Source: Leeuwenhoekiella polynyae (GTDB lineage Bacteria; Bacteroidota; Bacteroidia; Flavobacteriales; Flavobacteriaceae). Taken from it: a DNA stretch of 64,000 bases. Shown piece after piece: positions 9,377 to 16,923 of this stretch (position 1 is the stretch's first letter; every line of letters starts with the position of its first letter). The notes beneath the pieces were generated by a model that saw only the letters and a list, made by a program, of their open reading frames with translations, ran no database searches and was not told the DNA's origin. Position numbers and translations under genes: made by a program. Location of the stretch: assembly GCF_004104075.1 (NCBI RefSeq), contig NZ_QOVK01000019.1:1-64000 (forward strand). The letters are read 5' to 3'.

Positions 9377-9442
9377 TAACATTAAGGTAACCATGATGTA
9401 ACCCTGGCATTACGAATTCATAACATTGGATTAACCACCCAG
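9377..9442 (+). promoter_or_regulatory. Array of six 11-bp direct repeats, PhoB-box-like operator
   Basis: TAACA/TAACC cores begin at 9377, 9388, 9399, 9421 and 9432, with a degenerate TTACG at 9410, so the period is exactly 11 bp throughout. Full heptamers are TAACATT, TAACCAT, TAACCCT, TTACGAA, TAACATT and TAACCAC. Seven conserved bases plus a four-base spacer is the architecture of PhoB boxes and other OmpR-family sites. A near-consensus -7 element (CATCTTTG, 9456-9463) lies just downstream, so the array would replace the -33 element as an activator site. The assignment to a phosphate regulator is inference. Confidence 0.65.
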
Positions 9443-9485
9443 CAGTTCTTTCGCGACATCTTTGCAGCACAAAATAAAACAAGTA

Positions 9486-12272
9486 ATGAGACAATTTTAT
9501 CTGTTATTAATAGGTATTATATTTTCAACATCAGTCTGGGCGCAAGGGACAGGGAGTGTTGTTGGAGTTTTAAGTGATAAAGAGGTTAACAATGAACCAT
9601 TACCTTTTGCTACTGTTCAAATAAAAAATACAACCAAAGGAACCACCACTGATTTTGATGGATTGTATGAAATTGCCAATGTTGAAGCAGGAACTTATAC
9701 CTTGGTTTTTAGTTTTGTAGGATATGAAACGGTTGAAATTCCAAATGTAGTTGTAGAAGCTGGTAAAGTGACCACCGTTAATACAGGCCTTGGTGCTACC
9801 GCTGCAGCTCTTGATGAGGTGGTAATCACCACAACAGTCTCAAGAGAATCTGAAGTTGCACTATTATTAGAGCAAAAGAAAGCAGTAAGCATTCAACAAA
9901 GTATAGGTGCTGATGAACTGGCTCGAAAAGGGGTAAGTGATGCAGCAGCAGCAATTGCAAAGATCTCTGGAGTTTCTAAACAATCTGGGGGTACAGGTAA
10001 TGTATATGTGCGTGGTTTAGGGGACCGTTATTTAAATACGACCTATAACGGGTTAACGCTTCCTTCAAATGATATTGAAAAGAAGAATATGGATCTTGAT
10101 TTATTTCCTTCTGATATCATACAGAACGTTGCGGTAAGTAAAGCATACTCTACAAAATTCTACGGAGATTTTGCTGCAAGTAATATCGACGTTATTTCAA
10201 AAGACTATAAAGGAAAAGGATTTTTAGATATTCAACTAGGGTCAAGTATCAATAGTAGAGCAATAGGTAAAAACTTTGTTAGAAGTGAAGGTACAGGTTA
10301 TTTTGGTTTCTATAACAGATATGATAATAACCCATTCGCAGTAATTCTTTCGCACCCTGTTGATCCGGTTAATGGGGGTGAGCCTATTAATATTAACGGA
10401 TCTATATCTGGTGGAAAATCTTTTGAAATGGGTGAAGGAGGTAGATTGAGCCTTTTTGCTACAGCTTCTTTTGCAAATGATTATGAATACAGAAGAGGTT
10501 CTGCTGCAGATTTTACAACCGTAGAAAAGCAAGTGTATGATGATGTAGAAGAGTTTGAATATTCTACAACAACAACAGCGATGCTTAATGCTATTTACAG
10601 CTTAAGTTCTGGTCATAAAATTACCTTTAACTCTTTATTCTTGAATAGTTCATCTGATGAGGTAGGAAACTTCGGGATTGATGGTAATGGTAGAAATAGA
10701 GATGCTATTTTAAATACAGACAAAGGCTTTTTTACTAAGAATATTCAGTTTAATCAAGATATGATCTTTGTAAATCAATTGTCTGGCCTACATACTTTTG
10801 ATGATAAATTAGAACTAACCTGGGGTGTAGGTTATAATAAGGTGTTTTCTAATCAACCAGACCGTAAACGTTTTGCTTTAGAAAATTACGATCGTGCTTT
10901 AGATAACGATCCTGACACCAATCCTTCTTTCTACAACAACACAAACTTTGATAATCAACGGTATTTTCAGAGTATTGAAGACGAAGAGCTTAATAGTCGT
11001 TTAAATCTTGAATATACTGTTTCAGATAATTTCAAATTAAATTTTGGTTATAACGGTAGATCTAAAGAGCGTTTCTTTAAAAACATCAGGTATGGTTATG
11101 ATTTAATAGAACCAAACACTCCGGTTACTGATATTAATAATTTAGATAGTGTGTTTAATGTACCTAACCTAGGTAGTGTTTATGACACGTTTGTTTTTAG
11201 ATCAATTGCTCCTGAATTAGGAATTGACAACCGTAATTTTCCAGGTCTTGATGAAAACAAGTATACTGGTAATCTAGATATTCACGCAGGTTATGTTAAT
11301 GCTGAAATTACAACAGGAAAATGGCTATTTGTACCTGGCTTTAGAGTAGAGTCATTCAATCAATCAATTTCTTATGACGTTATTAACCTTCCTCCTGATG
11401 CTTCAGGATATGCTGAAAGTTATGAGAATTTCTATTTACCTAGTTTAAACGTACGGTATGCGCTTAATGATGACTCTAACTTAAGATTCTCTTTTTCAAA
11501 AACAGTCTCTTTCCCAGAATTTAAAGAGGTAGCACCATTTGTTTATGAAGATGTTACGAAGCGTGTGGGTGGTAATCCAGATTTATTAAATGACCCGGCA
11601 GTATCTGATGTTTATAATCTAGACCTTAAGTATGAGTGGTTTTTTGGTAAATCAGAATTGTTATCTATAGCTGGTTTTGCAAAAGAAATTAGAAATCCTG
11701 TAAACCTTGTTATTGCCAATGACGCAACAGGAACCAGACGTTATTTTAGAACTGGTGAGAAAGCAAATGTTTATGGTATAGAAGTAGAAGTTCGTAAGAA
11801 CCTTGTGCAGGATGCTAATGATAATGCTGTTGTTTCTGCTGGTGTAAACGGTACGTATATGCACACTAAGCAAGATCTTAGAAGTTCAAACGGTTTGTTT
11901 TCTTCAACACTAGATCGTGATGATGAGCTTCAAGGAGCATCTCCATTTCTTATTAATGCAGACATTAGCTACAGTCCTACGTCATTTGAAAATTACAGAC
12001 CTGTAGCCAATTTAGTGTACTCTTATTTTGCAGATCGTATCGATGCTTTAGGTTCTGGTCAATTAGGAAACATAGTAGAGAAAGGATACGGCACACTTGA
12101 TTTTGTATGGCGTAATGAAATAGGAGAAAACTGGGAAGTAAATGCTAGCGCAAAAAACTTACTTGATCCAGACATTGAATACGTAAGAGAAGGTACTTCT
12201 TTTGGAGATTATACTACATCAATATACCGCAGAGGAATCAACGCAGGTATCAGTGTGAAATACAAATTTTAA
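9486..12272 (+). CDS. TonB-dependent outer-membrane receptor with carboxypeptidase-like N-domain
   Basis: This 928-residue receptor starts at ATG 9486, which gives a clean signal peptide ending SVWAQ; a TTG 24 bases upstream lies in the promoter region. After the signal comes a CarboxypepD_reg-like domain (about 20-105), with the typical TTDFDGLYEI motif and a TonB box around LDEVVITT. The plug domain (about 125-250) contains YVRGLGDRY, and a 22-strand barrel follows, ending in the aromatic-terminated strand YKF. It transports a bulky ligand across the outer membrane using TonB energy. The next gene is a surface-lipoprotein candidate 38 bases downstream, and the upstream 11-bp repeats suggest a PhoB-type regulator. 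Ligand unknown; phosphate or organophosphate is a guess from the operator. Confidence 0.93.
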   Translation: MRQFYLLLIGIIFSTSVWAQGTGSVVGVLSDKEVNNEPLPFATVQIKNTTKGTTTDFDGLYEIANVEAGTYTLVFSFVGYETVEIPNVVVEAGKVTTVNTGLGATAAALDEVVITTTVSRESEVALLLEQKKAVSIQQSIGADELARKGVSDAAAAIAKISGVSKQSGGTGNVYVRGLGDRYLNTTYNGLTLPSNDIEKKNMDLDLFPSDIIQNVAVSKAYSTKFYGDFAASNIDVISKDYKGKGFLDIQLGSSINSRAIGKNFVRSEGTGYFGFYNRYDNNPFAVILSHPVDPVNGGEPININGSISGGKSFEMGEGGRLSLFATASFANDYEYRRGSAADFTTVEKQVYDDVEEFEYSTTTTAMLNAIYSLSSGHKITFNSLFLNSSSDEVGNFGIDGNGRNRDAILNTDKGFFTKNIQFNQDMIFVNQLSGLHTFDDKLELTWGVGYNKVFSNQPDRKRFALENYDRALDNDPDTNPSFYNNTNFDNQRYFQSIEDEELNSRLNLEYTVSDNFKLNFGYNGRSKERFFKNIRYGYDLIEPNTPVTDINNLDSVFNVPNLGSVYDTFVFRSIAPELGIDNRNFPGLDENKYTGNLDIHAGYVNAEITTGKWLFVPGFRVESFNQSISYDVINLPPDASGYAESYENFYLPSLNVRYALNDDSNLRFSFSKTVSFPEFKEVAPFVYEDVTKRVGGNPDLLNDPAVSDVYNLDLKYEWFFGKSELLSIAGFAKEIRNPVNLVIANDATGTRRYFRTGEKANVYGIEVEVRKNLVQDANDNAVVSAGVNGTYMHTKQDLRSSNGLFSSTLDRDDELQGASPFLINADISYSPTSFENYRPVANLVYSYFADRIDALGSGQLGNIVEKGYGTLDFVWRNEIGENWEVNASAKNLLDPDIEYVREGTSFGDYTTSIYRRGINAGISVKYKF

Positions 12273-12310
12273 TAAAAACGATAGACAATTAATTAAATAC
12301 TTTAAATGCA

Positions 12311-13519
12311 ATGAAGACAAATTATTTACTTACTGGCTTAACCGCAGCGGCACTTATTTTTGCCTCTTGTGAAGCTGATGATACTGCAGAGATTGTAATT
12401 AACAATACAGACAATAGTGTTACAAACAATAATGGTGGTTCAACCCCTGAAGAGCCTAGTACCGGTGAAGCGATTGATTTAGAGGGTACCAAGACTAGTG
12501 ATTTAACGCTCGATATCAATAATACATATACCTTAACCGGACCTCTGGTAATGGCTCCTAATACAAAATTGACTATTCCTGCCGGTATGACTATAAAAGC
12601 AGCGAGTGGAGCAAACGTTTATATAGCGATCTCACAGGATGCTGTGATTGACGCGCAAGGTACTGCTACACGTCCTATTGTACTTACTTCTGCTTCTACT
12701 TCTCCTGCGGCTGGTGACTGGGGTGGTCTTATCTTATTAGGACGTGCACCTATAAACTCTACTGCTGGTGGTTCTGCAACTTCAACTTCAGAAATTGGGG
12801 GTCTTCCTTACGGGGGTAGCGATGTATCAGATTTCTCAGGAGTTATTCGTTACGTGCGTGTTGAGTACTCTGGAGGAGCAGCTGATGGTCAATCTGAAAA
12901 CAATGGTTTTTCTTTTTACGGTGTAGGTAATGGTACTACGGTAGACCACATCCAAGCATTTGAAGGTAAAGATGACGGGGTTGAGTTTTTTGGTGGTACT
13001 GTTAACGCAAGCTATGTTTCTGTGGTAAATGCTCAGGATGATTCTGTAGACTGGACTGAAGGGTATTCTGGTACCTTGTCAAATGTTTATATCAAGCATG
13101 GTGTGTCGCACGATAAAGCTATTGAAGCTGATGGATTCAATACAGATATAGGAAATAACTCTAACCCACTTTATTTCTCTGCTCCAACGGTTAACAATCT
13201 TTTAATCATTGGTCAAGGTAATACTACAGATACAGAAGCTGTACGTTTAAGAGCAGGTACTCAAGGTGAATTTAACAATGTTATCATTCAAGGGTATGAG
13301 GAAGCTTTTGATTTAGATGGTGATTCTGGAGATAGTCCAACAGGGCAAGGTGTTGTAGACGGATTATTATTTGTAGACACTGTAAACTTTGAAGACATTT
13401 CTGTGAAAATGAAAAATGATACAGGTTTTACTTTTACTGAAAATGATTTCATTACTAATGAAGGTGATGCTACCGGTACTGATTATGATACTTGGAAAGC
13501 AGGATGGACTGTTGAATAA
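12311..13519 (+). CDS. Beta-helix-like surface lipoprotein paired with TonB receptor
   Basis: This 402-residue protein has a lipoprotein signal with lipobox IFASC (Cys about residue 20). A threonine/asparagine-rich linker (about 25-55) follows, then a body rich in short repeated beta-strand and turn motifs such as TLTGPLVMAPNTKL, GDWGGLILLGRAP and IRYVRVEYSGG, typical of right-handed parallel beta-helices. It lies 38 bases after the TonB receptor and ends at a strong terminator, so the two form a bicistronic unit. By position it may be a cell-surface ligand-binding or hydrolytic partner of that receptor. I see no catalytic motif I can name. Confidence 0.8.
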   Translation: MKTNYLLTGLTAAALIFASCEADDTAEIVINNTDNSVTNNNGGSTPEEPSTGEAIDLEGTKTSDLTLDINNTYTLTGPLVMAPNTKLTIPAGMTIKAASGANVYIAISQDAVIDAQGTATRPIVLTSASTSPAAGDWGGLILLGRAPINSTAGGSATSTSEIGGLPYGGSDVSDFSGVIRYVRVEYSGGAADGQSENNGFSFYGVGNGTTVDHIQAFEGKDDGVEFFGGTVNASYVSVVNAQDDSVDWTEGYSGTLSNVYIKHGVSHDKAIEADGFNTDIGNNSNPLYFSAPTVNNLLIIGQGNTTDTEAVRLRAGTQGEFNNVIIQGYEEAFDLDGDSGDSPTGQGVVDGLLFVDTVNFEDISVKMKNDTGFTFTENDFITNEGDATGTDYDTWKAGWTVE

Positions 13520-13543
13520 ATTTATTTGAATTAGCTATAGACG

Positions 13544-13575
13544 AAAGGTCCGGACATTGTTCGGACCTTTTTTAT
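13544..13575 (+). terminator. Rho-independent terminator
   Basis: A perfect 9-bp stem (13544-13552 with 13562-13570), a 9-base loop and a T-run to 13574 close the TonB receptor/lipoprotein unit. Confidence 0.9.
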
Positions 13576-13743
13576 TTAGCTATTTTTTTGTTCAACATTA
13601 TAACTAAACCGATAAGACTATTCAAGGAACAGGCTATGCGAAGGCTTTATTTAAATGTAAGCGTGATCTTATTGTATTAGTTTAGAGCGTTACTAAAACC
13701 AATCCTATAGGACGTAAAATCGCGCGTATCAGAGAGCTTCGAG

Positions 13744-14127
13744 GTGAAGCAAGAAACCCTGGCGGAAGAATTAGGTATTAGCCAGCAAAGTGTGTCCCAC
13801 ATCGAAAAGAGTGAAACCTTAGAAAATAAAAAATTAGAAGAGGTAGCGAAAGTCCTTGGTGTTACTTCGGAAACTATTAAAAATTTTTCAGAGGAAAATG
13901 GCATCAATTATTTTAATGATAATAGTGCTTCTCAAGGTAATAGCTTCAATCAAGGTATGTATGCAACATTCAATCCTTTAGACAAACTTGTTGAAGCTTA
14001 CGAAGAAAATAAGAAATTATATGAGCGACTTGTTCAAGCGGAGCGAGATAAGCTGTCTTATTTAGAAGGATTGATTAAAAAGAACTGGATTTCTTTAAAG
14101 TTTAAGAGCCTCTTGGACAGATTTTAG
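13744..14127 (+). CDS. XRE-family HTH regulator with frameshifted N-terminus (probable pseudogene)
   Basis: The open frame from GTG 13744 encodes 127 residues: the last part of an XRE helix-turn-helix (QETLAEELGISQQSVSHIE), a linker, and a C-terminal coiled region ending near KSLLDRF. The first HTH helix is missing from this frame. It is found immediately upstream in another frame (13707-13745 reads IGRKIARIRELRG), so a one-base indel near 13743-13746 has split the gene. The upstream part also lacks an ATG; a GTT stands at 13689 after a TAG. The intact family layout would be about 145 residues. Either the gene is dead or a truncated form is made from the GTG. Confidence 0.65.
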   Translation: MKQETLAEELGISQQSVSHIEKSETLENKKLEEVAKVLGVTSETIKNFSEENGINYFNDNSASQGNSFNQGMYATFNPLDKLVEAYEENKKLYERLVQAERDKLSYLEGLIKKNWISLKFKSLLDRF

Positions 14128-14439
14128 CAATTAGCTCTATTGTTAATAAAATCTTAATTTTATACGTTTTTAAAGTGGTTTTCATACACTCTTCATACAC
14201 TATCCTAGGCTTTGCTATGCCTTTGCTTGGGAGTTGCCCTACTTTAGGGTTGAATTTTGATTGCTGCGAATGATTTCACAGCGAATTCAAACAGAGACTA
14301 CACTGGGCACACTTCTCTACGGTTTCTGTGGTACATTGGGTTTTGATAAGGTGTACTAGTGGAGTTGTGATTTAGCCTGAGTTAGAAACTCCATACTTTA
14401 AAAAGAAGGCTAACTTTTTCCAGGTAAAAGCATAATGAT

Positions 14440-14488
14440 ACCACACTGATACCACAGTGCAACCACACTCCAACCACACTTTACCACA
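14440..14488. repeat. Five direct repeats of ACCACA with 11/11/11/10-bp spacing
   Basis: ACCACA begins at 14440, 14451, 14462, 14473 and 14483, in units of the form ACCACACTnnn. The array lies in an 815-base gene-free stretch (14128-14942) between the broken XRE gene and the aspS fragment. It is too short and regular for CRISPR and could be an operator array, an iteron-like site or a minisatellite. Confidence 0.6.
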
Positions 14489-14600
14489 AAATCTGTGGGT
14501 GAATATAGTTGGAATGTGGACTGACTTTTGGGTTACCTATATGTATTCCTGTCTTATCTATAATGTTTGTATGGAATTATAGGGATTGTTGAATAGCTTA

Positions 14601-14627
14601 GGATTAGGAGGATTAGGAGGATTAGAG
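14601..14627. repeat. Tandem 9-bp repeat, three copies
   Basis: GGATTAGGA occurs twice and GGATTAGAG once, head to tail. It is a simple short tandem repeat in the same gene-free stretch, with no function visible. Confidence 0.6.
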
Positions 14628-14714
14628 GAGTGAAAAATGCCACATCTATTCTGTACAGATTAACTCCAATTTTTGCTTAAACACAACAATTATCCCTAAT
14701 AACTTGACGTAGCA

Positions 14715-14757
14715 TAAAAAAATAGGCTGTCTTAAACTTAAGAAAGCCTCTTTTTTA
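14715..14757. terminator. Terminator-like hairpin, A-tract on left and T-tract on right
   Basis: A 12-bp stem with one mismatch (14724-14749, two-base centre) is preceded by seven A and followed by TTTTTT. It can work in both directions, for example for transcripts from the minus strand at 14943-15257, but no intact gene on either side needs it now. Confidence 0.65.
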
Positions 14758-14762
14758 TTGGC

Positions 14763-14880
14763 ACCGCCAAAGGGTTTACTATTCTAAGGCTTGCCTTGAA
14801 GAAATTGAAAATTCGTTTCCAAGCAATGTTTCATGGGCCTGCCTTTGTCGGCAGACCGGCTTGCCCTGAGGTAGTTTACT
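14763..14880. repeat. Interspersed intergenic repeat, copy A
   Basis: This block begins accgccaaagggttta and ends gtagtttact. It shares both ends, plus central pieces aggcttgc and cttgcc, with the block at 60871-60963, although the middles differ. It also holds an inner palindrome around tgcctttgtcggcagac (14840-14856). It is a degenerate non-coding repeat family, about 46 kb apart in this window. Confidence 0.6.
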
Positions 14881-14942
14881 TTAAATAGTTGAGATCTTAT
14901 ATGTATATAATTCTCTAAGCCTTAAAACACTTTGATGTGCAC

Positions 14943-15224
14943 TTACAAGGTGATTTTTAGATTCAATTCTTTCAATTGCTCCTCATCAATTTTTGCCGGA
15001 GCGTCGATCATCACATCGCGCCCTGCATTGTTTTTAGGGAAGGCGATGAAGTCGCGTATCGTTTCTTGTCCGCCGAGAATAGCAACCAACCTGTCTAATC
15101 CAAAGGCCAAACCTCCGTGTGGCGGAGCGCCGTATTGAAAAGCATCCATCAGGAAGCCAAACTGCGCCTGAGCCTCTTCTTTGGTAAAGCCTAAATAGTC
15201 AAACATTTTAGACTGGGTTTCCTT
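14943..15224 (-). pseudogene. Orphan 3' fragment of aspartyl-tRNA synthetase
   Basis: The last 93-94 codons (from [13 protein letters not shown] to the stop) match the C-terminus of the intact aspS at 16924-18675 almost residue for residue, with about seven substitutions near the end and in GFTKEE. At the nucleotide level about one base in five differs, mostly at third positions. The fragment is therefore an aspS that evolved under selection elsewhere before being cut off, not a recent copy. The open frame extends to 15257 with about 11 unrelated codons. It has arginine motif 3 (GLAFGLDRL) but no other synthetase domain, so it cannot be active. Confidence 0.85.
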
Positions 15225-15503
15225 CCAGGTATTGAAATTAAACAACCGATATTCCATTAACTTTTATCTACTTATTAGAAAACATACAATATTGGTGAAA
15301 ATTAGGAACTATTTGTGAAGTTAAGGAGACTTTATTGTTACAACAAATCTTTGGCTCTGATATTGTTTCTTGGAGGTGAGTCAAAGTAATACTCGCCGGT
15401 TTCAATTCGTCTTTGTTAATTTTGTAGAAATGATTTATTGATGCACAATTAATATTAGGATTTTTTTTTAGTCATATTTTAGTTCTCATTTAAAAATAAA
15501 AAT

Positions 15504-16838
15504 ATGAGAATTTTTACGCTTTTCTTTATTATGTTTTTTTCTATCTATACTTATTCTCAGGATTTAAAATATCATAAACTTTTAGATTTAGGTTCTGATC
15601 TAGAAAACGCGACACACTATTATTGTACAGGTTCTGATCTAGGAACTTTGAGGACTAATCTTAATGGAGTAAAATTAGAAGTGGGTAAAGTATACTTGGC
15701 AGATTTGGGGTACGGCCTCACTTATTATAAAGTTATATTAGCTTGGGATGATAATAATGATTCTGGTGATGAAGTTTTTAGTCCAGGAACAATAACACAA
15801 GTTAATTTATCTTGCTCAAGCCTATCTTGGAAGTATCATAAACTAATACGTTTAGGATCAATAACTTCAGCTAAAAGTAAAATATGCTCAGGTAACATTA
15901 CGGGTTTACAATTTAAGGTAAATATATATATTGAAGAGCCTTTGATTAAGAATAAGGTTTACCGATTGGATATTGGGGATGGTGTGGTTCAATATTATTA
16001 TGTGGATTTACGGAGTTATACAAAAGGGGATCCAGATTATGAAGTTTTTAGTTCTAGCTTTAACAATAGCCCTATTTCTATTTCTTGCGACACCGATGGA
16101 GATGGTGTCCCTGACTCGCAAGATAATTGCCCTAACCAAGCTGGACCAAGTAGTAATAATGGTTGTCCTTTGCCCTCAACTTACGATTTAAAATTTGATA
16201 CAAATAAAACTGAGGTATATGTACCCAATAAAGGCTATATTAAATTGGATAATCTTACTTCAAATGATTATTTCGAAATCGGCAACAGTTCAGGTATTTA
16301 TTTAAGAAATATTACAGTTAAAAATGTTGGAGGGCAAATATCTCCTAACACTTCAATCAATCTTTATTTATCAACTGATGATGAACTTAATCGAGAGTTA
16401 GATCCAAGATTACCTGAAAATGCAATCACTTTATATAATATTCAGCCTGGAGCATCAAGAACCGTTTCAAACATTCAAGATATTCAAGCTGTAGATATAC
16501 CTTCCAATGTTCCTTTGAACAACTATTATTTGTTCTTGAGTATTGATCTAGTATATAATGATGAAAACTTTAGCGATAATACAATTTCAATCAATAATGT
16601 TCAGTTCACTTCATATAGATCACCACGGTTAGAAAAGTCCCTTGTACAAGGTGAGGGATTTGCCGATACAGTTGAGTTTAAGGTCGAGACTATACATATA
16701 TTTGATTTTTCAGGTAATTTGATAGAAGAGAAAAAGCTTTATTCTGAATCAGACAGAAAAAGTTTAATCGAAAATCTTCCAAGTGGTATGTATATTTTTA
16801 AACATGAAGACGGATCCTCAGAGAAGATCGCTAAATAA
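15504..16838 (+). CDS. Type IX-secreted protein with internal duplication and thrombospondin type 3-like repeat
   Basis: This 444-residue protein has a signal peptide (residues 1-19, ending TYSQ). Two related segments of about 90-100 residues follow, both opening with KYHKL (about residues 22 and 112). Next is a calcium-binding thrombospondin type 3-like piece, DTDGDGVPDSQDNCP (about 199-213), then a CARDB-like beta region (about 225-370). The C-terminal sorting domain (about 395-444, with IHIFDFSGNLIEEKKL and LPSGMYIF) is that of type IX secretion, so the product is probably exported to the surface or medium. The gene is notably AT-rich and sits alone between the two aspS 3' ends, suggesting acquisition. 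Function unknown; adhesion or ligand binding is plausible. Confidence 0.85.
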   Translation: MRIFTLFFIMFFSIYTYSQDLKYHKLLDLGSDLENATHYYCTGSDLGTLRTNLNGVKLEVGKVYLADLGYGLTYYKVILAWDDNNDSGDEVFSPGTITQVNLSCSSLSWKYHKLIRLGSITSAKSKICSGNITGLQFKVNIYIEEPLIKNKVYRLDIGDGVVQYYYVDLRSYTKGDPDYEVFSSSFNNSPISISCDTDGDGVPDSQDNCPNQAGPSSNNGCPLPSTYDLKFDTNKTEVYVPNKGYIKLDNLTSNDYFEIGNSSGIYLRNITVKNVGGQISPNTSINLYLSTDDELNRELDPRLPENAITLYNIQPGASRTVSNIQDIQAVDIPSNVPLNNYYLFLSIDLVYNDENFSDNTISINNVQFTSYRSPRLEKSLVQGEGFADTVEFKVETIHIFDFSGNLIEEKKLYSESDRKSLIENLPSGMYIFKHEDGSSEKIAK

Positions 16839-16863
16839 AGAATAGTCGTCTTAATATTTCAAT

Positions 16864-16904
16864 AAAATCAAAAGCTGATATGTTCTAGCAGCTTTTGATT
16901 TTTT
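16864..16904. terminator. Bidirectional terminator between secreted protein gene and aspS
   Basis: A perfect 14-bp stem (16864-16877 with 16889-16902) with an 11-base loop has T-rich tails readable from both strands. It serves both convergent genes. Confidence 0.9.
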
Positions 16905-16923
16905 ATTAGTATAAGTGATTTAC

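Noticed and set aside
14440-14488. Possible CRISPR array
   Set aside because: Repeats are 6-8 bases with 3-5-base gaps, far shorter than CRISPR repeats and spacers, and there are no cas genes.
14128-14942. Possible integrase or transposase remnant
   Set aside because: I found no transposase or recombinase motif in any frame and no target-site duplication or long terminal inverted repeats.
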